From: Candidatus Puniceispirillum sp.
GTDB taxonomy: Bacteria > Pseudomonadota > Alphaproteobacteria > Caedimonadales > UBA1908
Assembly (NCBI GenBank): GCA_013822015.1
Contig: PNJU01000004.1
Coordinates: 92,685 to 155,582, forward strand
Length of the DNA stretch: 62,898 nt
Direction of reading: 5' to 3'
How positions within the stretch are numbered: the stretch's first letter is position 1; each line of letters starts with the position of its first letter. A program made the translations under genes and the position numbers. This document shows positions 57,318 to 62,898 of this stretch, in pieces. The notes under the pieces are model-generated. The model was not told the origin of the DNA, did no database searches, and saw only the letters and a program-made list of their open reading frames with translations.

Positions 57318-57950
57318 CTACGGCGTGACTAGTCCCGTATCCTGGAACTCTTTGGTACTCACAAGGGCGAGGTATCCTTCAAAGGCGTCCTGCATGACCT
57401 GTTCGTCGGTGCGCACTACGCGCGCACGTCCCTCGGGGGCGGGGCGTGGATGTATGTGTTCTTCCCAGATCCCTGCAAGAAACCTTTGGAAATAAGGATT
57501 CTGGAGCGCACGCTCAAAGGCGGGATTGCTTGTTGCGTACTTTTCCCACGGTGTTAGATCACAGGCGCCCAGTAGTGACGCCGTCGTTGCTTCATCATGG
57601 CGATCAAAGGCGCTCTCAAGAAGGGCAATTTCTTCTTGAGTCAGGACACGGCTCATGTGGAGGGGTTCGTATTCTTTTTCCGCCTCTGGTGCGCTGGGCG
57701 CCGTGGCGCAGGAACTGCTGGATTGGCTGGATAAGGAGTGGTCATGAACAGGTAAGTCGGAAGTCGAAGGGCCGCTGAAGCTTGTAAGTGCCTCTTGCTG
57801 TGCTCTTATAAATGGCCAAAAACGTGCCAATTCTTCGTCGCTCAGATCATGGAATCCCCTATTTTGGGGGGAACTTGCGCTGACCATGGGCGTGGCGAGT
57901 AAGCTTAAGGTGAGGAGGGGTAAAACCAGGGACGTGGGGTAAGCGCGCAT
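57318..57950 (-). CDS. Secreted protein of unknown function (210 aa)
   Basis: The ATG at 57950 has an AGAGG site and starts a signal peptide (MRAYPTSLVLPLLTLSLLAT, then PMVSASS). The mature part has a Ser-rich segment (DHSLSSQSSSSCATAPSAPE) and then helical stretches with acidic character (SRVLTQEEIALLESAFDRHD; DEQVMQDAFEGYLALVSTKE). No family is recognised. It converges on the repeat-protein gene with 8 bp between stops. An upstream in-frame extension to 58040 is not signal-like. Confidence 0.62.
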   Translation of the reverse strand: MRAYPTSLVLPLLTLSLLATPMVSASSPQNRGFHDLSDEELARFWPFIRAQQEALTSFSGPSTSDLPVHDHSLSSQSSSSCATAPSAPEAEKEYEPLHMSRVLTQEEIALLESAFDRHDEATTASLLGACDLTPWEKYATSNPAFERALQNPYFQRFLAGIWEEHIHPRPAPEGRARVVRTDEQVMQDAFEGYLALVSTKEFQDTGLVTP

Positions 57951-58090
57951 GGGAGCCTCTTTATGGGGTGCGTATTTTTCTTGTCTCATTGTGACAAAAA
58001 AGCGAAGACCGAACAAGCAAAAGTCGCGTGTTTCCCTCAAGGCATTTGTTCACTTTTTTCTTTTAATATCATAAGGTAGGTTTACTTTCA

Positions 58091-58912
58091 GTGAGACACG
58101 AGAACCACACTTTGACACAACATGCTTTTGCATCCTTCAAACAGAATCAGCGAAAAAGTTGGTCTTTGTTTGCGCCCCTTGAGCCCTTGACCACTTTAAG
58201 TGCTGCGCGCCTTGTTGATTTTGCAGGCGTGCGCATAGGTGAGAAAATACTTGATGTAGGGTGTGGCACGGGTGTTGTGGCTCTCACTGCCGCGCGCTTT
58301 GGTGCCCAAATTGTGGGCATTGATCTGTGTCCTGATCTTGTTGCGCGGGCCCATGGGAATGCGCGCCTTGCGGGCGTGGAGGCCACTTTTTTGGAAGGGG
58401 ACGTGGAGGGTATGCCCTTTGAGGACGCGACCTTTGACAGGGTTTTTAGCCAATTTGGTCATATGTTTGCACCGCGTCCCGAGGTTGCCACGGCCCAGAT
58501 GCTGCGTGTTCTTAAGCCCGGAGGGGTCCTGGCGTTTGCCACCTGGCCACCATCGGAATTTGTGGGCCAGGTCTTTGCCCTTGTGGGGCGTTTTGCGCCA
58601 TTGCTCGAGGGTGTGTCACCTCCAACCCTTTGGGGGGACAAGGATTTCATTGCGCAGCATCTGGAGGGCAGCGTTCAAGATATCGTCTTTGAAGAGGGCA
58701 TTATGCAATTTCCGGCCCTGAGTTTGGCACACTACCGCGCAAGCGCAGAGGCGACCCTTGGCCCCCTTAAAAGTTTTGTGGAAAATCCCCATACAGATCC
58801 CAGAGACTTGCATGCCTTTCGCACAGAACTACAGGAACTGGCCAGCCGATACTTTGAACACAACCACATGCGGCAAGTGTATCTGATGACCCGCGCGGTG
58901 AAGGGTTCTTAA
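58091..58912 (+). CDS. Class I SAM-dependent methyltransferase
   Basis: A 273-aa protein from a GTG start with AAGGTAGG upstream. Motif I is ILDVGCGTGVVALTAARFG, followed by VGIDLCPDLVARAHGNARLA, GDVEGMPFEDATFDRVFSQF and VLKPGGVLAFATWP, typical of UbiE/arsenite-type small-molecule methyltransferases. The substrate is unknown. The stop lies 4 bp into the 3' end of the opposing Cys-rich gene. Confidence 0.85.
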   Translation: MRHENHTLTQHAFASFKQNQRKSWSLFAPLEPLTTLSAARLVDFAGVRIGEKILDVGCGTGVVALTAARFGAQIVGIDLCPDLVARAHGNARLAGVEATFLEGDVEGMPFEDATFDRVFSQFGHMFAPRPEVATAQMLRVLKPGGVLAFATWPPSEFVGQVFALVGRFAPLLEGVSPPTLWGDKDFIAQHLEGSVQDIVFEEGIMQFPALSLAHYRASAEATLGPLKSFVENPHTDPRDLHAFRTELQELASRYFEHNHMRQVYLMTRAVKGS

Positions 58913-59343
58913 ATTTCTTCTTCGTCGTCTTCCAGGTCGCTTAGAAAAGCGAGCGGGAGGCGCCTTGCGAAGGGTTCTTTGCTACCAAGGTGAACGCCAC
59001 ACCAAGGACAGTAGTTGATAGGGATGTAAGAGCTGCCACCATCGAGAATGGGTAGGCCATATAGTTTTTCTTCCTTGAGGTAAACGATGGTGTAATCGGG
59101 ACAATCCCAGGGATCTGGGTGCATGTGGCACGAGAAGGTAACAGCGTCGGCGATGTGAACGCAGGGAAAGTCAGAAACGTTATAGCCCCTTCTTTCAACA
59201 TATTGCCCCATTGCCCACTCTTGACAGTCGTTGCAGTCGCCTGCGTGCTCACTCCACGCATCAAACTCATCGGTTTGGTCTTCAAGATCAACGGGGTTGT
59301 CTGTGTACTTGGGAAAAAGCTGGCGGTATGCGGCGCAGTCCAC
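58909..59343 (-). CDS. Cys-rich DUF6980-like protein (144 aa)
   Basis: Starts at a GTG; no in-frame ATG is available upstream, so the start is uncertain. Seven cysteines are placed as probable zinc ligands or pairs (DCAAY near the start, DCNDCQEW, FPCVHIADAVTFSCHMHPDP, DCPDY, and YCPWCGVHLG near the C-terminus). The segment GLPILDGGSSYIPINYCPWC resembles the DUF6980 family; that name is from memory and not checked. An acidic tail LEDDEEEI follows. Function is unknown. Confidence 0.6.
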   Translation of the reverse strand: MDCAAYRQLFPKYTDNPVDLEDQTDEFDAWSEHAGDCNDCQEWAMGQYVERRGYNVSDFPCVHIADAVTFSCHMHPDPWDCPDYTIVYLKEEKLYGLPILDGGSSYIPINYCPWCGVHLGSKEPFARRLPLAFLSDLEDDEEEI

Positions 59344-59491
59344 GTAGAAGCATTGTGGTGATTATCCTTTGACGTGCATTGCTACAGTGTCTTTGAAAGT
59401 GTGTCAAATAAAAGGTGCGAAGAGCCCAGGGGGGCGCCGAAAGAAACCTTTTGCGTATGCGGTGTCTTCCAGCGCCTTCAACCTGGGGTGG

Positions 59492-59740
59492 TTATTTCTT
59501 TTCTTCAGGGGCTGTGAGCTTGCCACCCATTTTTTCACACTCGCCCTTCTTAACGTAGACCCAGGCCTCTGGCTCGTTATCTTTGACAGCAGTGCCTGCA
59601 CAGGAATTCCCCTTATAGGCGCAATCATTTTTGCCGGCTTTGGCGATGCCATAACACTTTTCGCGTGCTGTATCTGAGGCTTCTGCTTGGGTTGCGGCAA
59701 GGGCCAGGATTGCGCTTGCACACAAGAGTGACTTATTCAT
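59492..59740 (-). CDS. DUF2282 / BufA1-type bufferin metallophore precursor
   Basis: An 82-aa exported peptide. The signal peptide MNKSLLCASAILALAATQAE is followed by EKCYGIAKAGKNDCAYKG, NSCAGTAV, EAWVYVKKGECEKMGGKL. This is the DUF2282 pattern with four Cys that defines BufA1 precursors of bufferins, copper-binding modified peptides made with a DUF692 oxidase (BufB) and BufC. Here no bufB or bufC is adjacent. The nearest DUF692 gene begins at 62355. A perfect TetR-like palindrome lies 27 bp upstream of the start and a TetR gene upstream on the same strand. Confidence 0.85.
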   Translation of the reverse strand: MNKSLLCASAILALAATQAEASDTAREKCYGIAKAGKNDCAYKGNSCAGTAVKDNEPEAWVYVKKGECEKMGGKLTAPEEKK

Positions 59741-59766
59741 TTTTTTTCTCCCTTTTTGTTTTTATA

Positions 59767-59780
59767 TGACCGATCGGTCA
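59767..59780. promoter_or_regulatory. Candidate TetR-family operator upstream of the DUF2282 gene
   Basis: TGACCGATCGGTCA is a perfect 14-base palindrome, located 27-40 bases before the ATG at 59740 and 36 bases after the tetR stop. Its form resembles operators of TetR/AcrR regulators, so the adjacent TetR protein is the obvious candidate ligand. Confidence 0.7.
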
Positions 59781-59815
59781 GTATTAGTGTAAGGAGCAAA
59801 GAGCGGTCTTGTCAA

Positions 59816-60385
59816 TCAGGCGGCGTGAGCGAGCACAAGCTGTGCCAGCTCTTTTCCCTCCTGGGCAGCAGCAGGAAGTTGAGCGGATTGCCACGAGCAA
59901 AAAGTGCCCATGATAATGGTCAGGATGCGGTGGGCCACTTGCTCGGGGGATCTGAGGGCAGCCTCACGCGCAAACCCTTCCAAATGTTCCCGTACAAAGT
60001 GGAAATGATCTGCGCAAATTTTTCGGATAGGGTGGGTGTGTTCGCTGAATTCTGCCGCCGCATTGATAAAGGGACAACCAAAACAAGCCTCGTCCTCAAA
60101 GAAATGCGCGAAGGTGTCAAACAAGGAGACAAGCTTTTCGCGCGGGCTTAAGTCAGCGGATTGCCAGCAGGCAAAACAGCGCGCTTTAAACTCTTTGCTG
60201 AGAAATCGCAAAGATTCAGCCATGAGCTCATCTTTGTTTTGAAAGTGATGGTAGAGCGTCGCCTTTGTCACGCCCGCGGCCCTTGCCACGCGCTCAACAC
60301 CCGTTGCATGGAATCCGTGCTCGTAAAACACAAAGGCGGCCCTGGATAAGATTAACGCGCGGGTGGAAGAAGATCTCGTTGTCAT
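59816..60385 (-). CDS. TetR/AcrR family transcriptional regulator
   Basis: A 189-aa regulator. The N-terminal DNA-binding domain is SSTRALILSRAAFVFYEHGF then HATGVERVARAAGVTKATLY and HHFQNKDELMAESLRFL, a canonical TetR helix-turn-helix. The ligand domain contains several Cys and ACFGCPFINAAAEFSEHTHP, which resembles the C-terminal domain of TetR_C regulators sensing electrophiles or quinones. It is upstream of and co-oriented with the bufferin-type gene, separated by the candidate operator. Confidence 0.92.
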   Translation of the reverse strand: MTTRSSSTRALILSRAAFVFYEHGFHATGVERVARAAGVTKATLYHHFQNKDELMAESLRFLSKEFKARCFACWQSADLSPREKLVSLFDTFAHFFEDEACFGCPFINAAAEFSEHTHPIRKICADHFHFVREHLEGFAREAALRSPEQVAHRILTIIMGTFCSWQSAQLPAAAQEGKELAQLVLAHAA

Positions 60386-60448
60386 GGGTGAGTGGGTGCC
60401 TCTTTAGTTATTCTCTTGGGAATAATACCTTTATTTAGGCACATCCTA

Positions 60449-60460
60449 ACCCACGTGGGT
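60449..60460. promoter_or_regulatory. Palindrome upstream of tetR
   Basis: ACCCACGTGGGT is a perfect 12-base palindrome 64 bases before the tetR start codon. It differs from the TGACCGATCGGTCA site, so if it is an operator it belongs to another regulator or to a looser consensus. Confidence 0.4.
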
Positions 60461-60512
60461 GGGTCGGATCAATGGCAAGGTGTGGAATGGGTTTGCAAGT
60501 CTCTTCTAACGT

Positions 60513-60544
60513 AAGGCGCGCTCCTTACGCACGGAGCGCGCCTT
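60513..60544 (-). terminator. Strong hairpin downstream of the 216-aa secreted protein gene
   Basis: AAGGCGCGCTCC at 60513-60524 pairs perfectly with GGAGCGCGCCTT at 60533-60544 across an eight-base loop. It lies 28 bases past the stop at 60573 (minus strand). The T run is short. Confidence 0.75.
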
Positions 60545-60572
60545 GTGCGAAGCTGGTGACCCATGAAGAGCG

Positions 60573-61223
60573 CTAGCCTGCAGCCGGTGCCTTTGGTTTC
60601 ACAGGAATATTGGTCAAGAACTTGAGGGCCTGGTCGCTTGCACCTTTATTGTCACCTGGTTTGATTGCGACGACGTCCCCTTGTTGCGTTTGAGAAGGGT
60701 TCTTTGTTCTAGGTACTGTTTGCCCGTGGAGGGGGAACAGCTTGACATCTTTCTGCGGTGTTGCGTCAGGTGTTTTAGCAGGAACGGGGCAAGAGGCTTC
60801 CGTTAAAGTCACAAAATAGCGGATGGGTGAGGGGCCTTTATTGCCGCGTAGAGTGTAGAGATCTTGTTCCTTTATTTTTTTGTTGGCGGGCTGCGCCTTG
60901 TATATGATCGTGTTGCCGTCGCGGCCGCTTAAAACAAATTTCATTTGTTTGAGGTTTATGGACGTTCTTTGCTCTAGGGCGTCGTCCTCTAAGCAGTTTT
61001 TTGGGTCAGCGGGTACTTCGGGTGAGATGCCTGTTGCTCTGACGTTGCTGCAAAATTTGTGCGCCACATGGTAGCAACTTCCTTCTAGCTCCTGTGTGCC
61101 AGATACGCCCAGGCTTAGGACGTCTTGTGCAGAGAGCTTGCTCAAATCCGGCGCCGCAGCGGCGAAGGAGAGCGCGCTACACGTGAGGGATAGGCTTGCA
61201 GCCAAGAGTAATGTCTGCTTCAT
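60573..61223 (-). CDS. Secreted Cys-containing protein of unknown function (216 aa)
   Basis: The signal peptide MKQTLLLAASLSLTCSALSF (cut near AAAAP) is clear. The mature protein has four Cys in the N-terminal half and middle (GSCYHVAHKFCSNV, NCLEDDALE, EASCPVPAK) and a Pro/Lys/Gly-rich C-terminal tail with no obvious fold (AIKPGDNKGASDQ, PVKPKAPAAG). No family is recognised. It is divergent from the exported Cys-peptide genes, sharing a 250-bp AT-rich upstream region, so it may belong to the same locus. Confidence 0.65.
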   Translation of the reverse strand: MKQTLLLAASLSLTCSALSFAAAAPDLSKLSAQDVLSLGVSGTQELEGSCYHVAHKFCSNVRATGISPEVPADPKNCLEDDALEQRTSINLKQMKFVLSGRDGNTIIYKAQPANKKIKEQDLYTLRGNKGPSPIRYFVTLTEASCPVPAKTPDATPQKDVKLFPLHGQTVPRTKNPSQTQQGDVVAIKPGDNKGASDQALKFLTNIPVKPKAPAAG

Positions 61224-61396
61224 CTTTAGACCTTTTGCTTGATTAAACTATCATTACTTTTAGCAGAATATGATTAAAAATAAGTAAAATCCTGTGAATG
61301 ACAAAAATGGATCGTTTTGATGATTTGCGTTTAAATATAAAGTAAAAAATAGTAAAAAATTATCAGTTTATTAGTTTTTTTATTATAGCATTGATC

Positions 61397-61419
61397 ATGT
61401 CATGTAGTATTTCTGACAT
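61397..61419. promoter_or_regulatory. Dyad upstream of the first exported Cys peptide
   Basis: ATGTCA at 61397-61402 is repeated inverted as TGACAT at 61414-61419 across 11 bases, flanked by GATC on both sides, about 57 bases before the ATG at 61476. It is a candidate regulator site in the otherwise AT-rich region 61224-61475. The evidence is symmetry alone. Confidence 0.35.
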
Positions 61420-61475
61420 GAAGAGTGATCGATTTAGGCGGTCAAAAGAGAATATCTACAAAAGGGGGGGTTAAA

Positions 61476-61688
61476 ATGAAAAATTCATCAAAATTAGCAA
61501 CGCTGGCACTTGCTGGGCTTTTGACTGTAGGCTTGGCATCAACAACTTTTGCTGGAGGTAACGGCGCCGAGAAGAATGGTTGTAAAACGAAACAAGAAGA
61601 TCCTCAAAAGAAAAAGTCAAAGGGTGGCGGTGGCGGTGACACGAGCTCTTGTGGTGGCGGTGTCGCATGCGGATTTGCAGGATTCTAG
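61476..61688 (+). CDS. Exported Cys-containing precursor peptide 1 (70 aa), DUF692-linked
   Basis: The ATG at 61476 follows AAAGGGGGGG; the longer upstream frame would spoil the signal peptide. MKNSSKLATLALAGLLTVGL then ASTTFA is a Sec signal peptide. The mature part starts GGNGAEKNGCKTKQEDPQKK, goes through a Lys/Gly linker and ends DTSSCGGGVACGFAGF, with three Cys. Peptide 2 (62095) shares the leader almost exactly but has a different tail, the pattern expected of RiPP precursors with diversified cores. A DUF692 oxidase gene lies downstream. A hairpin follows the stop. Confidence 0.75.
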   Translation: MKNSSKLATLALAGLLTVGLASTTFAGGNGAEKNGCKTKQEDPQKKKSKGGGGGDTSSCGGGVACGFAGF

Positions 61689-61706
61689 CTGGTGGTATGC
61701 GTCTTG

Positions 61707-61731
61707 GTCGTAGGGAGGCCCTCCCTACGAC
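61707..61731. terminator. Hairpin after precursor peptide 1
   Basis: GTCGTAGGGAG at 61707-61717 pairs perfectly with CTCCCTACGAC at 61721-61731, 18 bases after the stop, followed by only three T residues. It could be a partial terminator or 3' stabiliser. Confidence 0.65.
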
Positions 61732-61777
61732 TTTGGCCATCATGTATCGGCAATGGTGCGCTCCACGTCGACGCACA

Positions 61778-61886
61778 CTATAGCCGAACCATTATAATTT
61801 GATAATGCGCGTCTGGCCGCTCGTGTATACTTATACACGTCGCTTTCCTCGTATCCTGTTATCACATTAAACTGTTCTAGCTATAT
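61778..61886. repeat. 109-bp inverted-repeat element, copy 2
   Basis: Full-length match to 6911-7019, same length and orientation, about 92% identical by eye. The central palindrome here reads CGTGTATACTTATACACG. It lies between the two precursor-peptide genes. The remaining gap (61887-62094) shows no gene I accept. Confidence 0.85.
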
Positions 61887-62094
61887 AACCCCTTATCGGG
61901 GGCATCCTTCCCTTAATGGCGGAGCAGAAATATAAACCAAATCAAGTGCTTTACAGTCTTCTCCCAGAACCTCTTTATTTGCTCTTATGTGTTGATGTCA
62001 AATGGAAATCCTGTTGTGCGCCTATGAAAGTATATGATATATTTGAGCATGCCCCAGCACAGTTTGAGGGCTTATTTAAAACAGGGAGAAAAAA

Positions 62095-62292
62095 ATGAAA
62101 GATTCATCGAAATTTGCAACACTTGCACTGGCTGGTTTGCTGACTGTAGGCTTGGCTTCAAGCACGTTTGCTGGTGACAACCATGACGAGAAAGCCGGCT
62201 GCAAAGCGAAAACAGACGATCCTCAAAAGGATAAGAAAAAGTCAAAGGGTGGCAGTTCATGCAGCACATATTCATGTGCGGTGGGCTTCTAG
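62095..62292 (+). CDS. Exported Cys-containing precursor peptide 2 (65 aa), DUF692-linked
   Basis: AGGGAG precedes the ATG. The signal peptide MKDSSKFATLALAGLLTVGL, then ASSTFA, nearly repeats that of peptide 1. The mature part starts GDNHDEKAGCKAKTDDPQKD, has a Lys-rich linker with KSKGG, and ends SSCSTYSCAVGF; three Cys again, in the same order (GCK, SSC, then C near a GF end). The difference from peptide 1 is concentrated in the C-terminal core. A stable hairpin follows, then the DUF692 gene 62 bp after the stop. Confidence 0.78.
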   Translation: MKDSSKFATLALAGLLTVGLASSTFAGDNHDEKAGCKAKTDDPQKDKKKSKGGSSCSTYSCAVGF

Positions 62293-62309
62293 GGGCCTAA
62301 GATCTTTGG

Positions 62310-62336
62310 CGTGGGGGACAGCCCCCCACGATTTTT
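62310..62336 (+). terminator. Hairpin with T run between precursor 2 and the DUF692 gene
   Basis: CGTGGGGG at 62310-62317 pairs with CCCCCACG at 62323-62330, followed by ATTTTTC. It fits a terminator or attenuator that would make far more peptide mRNA than oxidase mRNA from one promoter. Confidence 0.78.
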
Positions 62337-62354
62337 CATTAAAGAGTTTGCGCC

Positions 62355-62898
62355 ATGGAAAAAGTACCGTCTCTGGGATTTGGGTTAGGTCTTCGCGCAA
62401 CCCATTATCCATACATTTTGGAGCATTTACCACCCGTTGATTTTTTTGAGATCATTTCAGAAAATTACATGGATACCCATGGGCAACCTCTTCGCAATCT
62501 CGATAAAATCAGGGCGCATTATCCCGTTGCTATGCATGGGGTCGCCCTTTCTATTGGGACCTTTGATGATGTGCAAAGTGAGTATATACAAAAACTGAAA
62601 AGCCTTATGGCGCGCGTCCACCCTGCCTGGATCACGGACCACGTGTGTTGGACAGGCATTGCCCACACCAATACCCATGATCTTTTGCCACTTCCTTATA
62701 CGCCGCAGGCCCTGAGTCATTTAGTGGACTGCATTAACCGCGTGCAGGACGCCCTAGGACGCCCCATGGGCTTTGAAAACCCGTCGACCTATCTTGAGTT
62801 TGGCGCCTCCACCATGGATGAGGCCGAGTTTTTGGCACAAATGGTGGATAGGTCCGGGTGTCAGCTTCTCCTGGATGTGAACAATGTTTATGTGAGTT
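62355..62898 (+). CDS. DUF692 family multinuclear iron oxidase (MbnB/TglH/BufB-like), 3' end cut by window
   Basis: Open from the ATG at 62355 to the window edge (181 codons; the family is usually ~270-300 aa). [20 protein letters not shown] begins the barrel. [11 protein letters not shown] (Glu), [11 protein letters not shown] (His), [10 protein letters not shown] (Asp/His), HDLLPLPYT (His), [10 protein letters not shown] (Glu) and [11 protein letters not shown] (Asp/Asn) are the metal-ligand motifs of DUF692. Known members oxidise cysteine in exported or cytosolic peptides (methanobactin, 3-thiaglutamate, bufferins). Here the two small Cys peptides directly upstream are the likely substrates. 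A partner protein (BufC- or MbnC-like) would be expected downstream, outside the window. Confidence 0.92.
   Translation, partial: MEKVPSLGFGLGLRATHYPYILEHLPPVDFFEIISENYMDTHGQPLRNLDKIRAHYPVAMHGVALSIGTFDDVQSEYIQKLKSLMARVHPAWITDHVCWTGIAHTNTHDLLPLPYTPQALSHLVDCINRVQDALGRPMGFENPSTYLEFGASTMDEAEFLAQMVDRSGCQLLLDVNNVYVS

Noticed and set aside
61916..62098. 60-codon plus-strand frame between the 109-bp repeat and precursor 2
   Set aside because: No ribosome site, no family resemblance, and it overlaps the precursor 2 start in another frame.
1..62898. tRNA, rRNA, CRISPR array or insertion sequence
   Set aside because: I looked for T-loop consensus, evenly spaced short repeats and transposase frames across the window and saw none; short ncRNAs cannot be excluded by eye.

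Overview
The window is a gene-dense bacterial chromosome segment of roughly half GC. It is almost certainly alphaproteobacterial: the runs ychF-pth-rplY and DUF3576 lipoprotein-leuS-lptE-holA, DUF1467, the TIGR01459 HAD hydrolase, alphaproteobacterial-type RpoH, and a PhaB-type reductase beside a PHB-depolymerase-like esterase all fit. At least eleven Sec-exported proteins have no clear housekeeping role, including long helical-repeat proteins, TcdA/TcdB-like glycosyltransferase candidates and a lipoprotein ending in a YoeB-like nuclease fold. This suggests a host-associated lifestyle, possibly as a symbiont of protists, but that is inference. I saw no rRNA, tRNA, CRISPR array or transposase gene.

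Layout. 0-3.6 kb: partial GrpB-family gene, a secreted unknown, then ychF-pth-rplY. 3.8-7.2 kb: tandem secreted paralogues with a DxxR...YxDxD glycosyltransferase signature, then the first copy of a 109-bp inverted-repeat element and an AT-rich gap. 8-17 kb: DUF2339 membrane protein, rpoH, sodB, a DASS-type anion transporter, a SlyB-like lipoprotein, hydrolase-DUF1467 and a secreted Leu-rich protein. 17-19.5 kb: phaB, csrA, an unknown, fliO, fliP. 19.6-22.1 kb: 820-aa lipoprotein with a C-terminal YoeB-like domain. 22-33.8 kb: PHB-depolymerase-like esterase, the DUF3576-leuS-lptE-holA operon, the scar of an old tandem duplication, putA and an S9 peptidase. 34-43.3 kb: accA, then a tight nine-gene minus-strand run: cNMP-binding SLC13 permease, periplasmic-binding-like protein, dapB, TIGR01777 epimerase, FeS photolyase, DUF2256 (52 aa), FAD oxidoreductase, SOUL protein and MAPEG protein. 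43.3-52.1 kb: HAD hydrolase, CorC-type protein, bolA, BI-1 protein, OmpA lipoprotein, a degenerate GGDEF protein and gatC-gatA-gatB. 52.2-58 kb: two secreted proteins built from a ~58-aa repeat, and a small secreted protein. 58-60.4 kb: methyltransferase, Cys-rich protein, a DUF2282 (BufA1-type bufferin) precursor and its TetR regulator. 60.5-62.9 kb: a secreted unknown, then two paralogous small exported Cys peptides followed by a DUF692 (MbnB/BufB/TglH-type) oxidase that runs off the window.

The most interesting region is the right-hand end. Two paralogous 65-70 aa peptides share a signal peptide and a Lys/Gly linker but have different Cys-containing tails. Each is followed by a hairpin, and a DUF692 multinuclear iron oxidase comes next. 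This looks like an undescribed exported, Cys-modified peptide (RiPP or metallophore) locus, and a DUF2282 bufferin precursor with a TetR-type operator palindrome lies 2.6 kb away. Next in interest are the YoeB-fused lipoprotein, the TcdA/B-like glycosyltransferase pair, the 58-aa repeat family, the 109-bp repeat present at both ends of the window, and the DUF3576/putA duplication scar.
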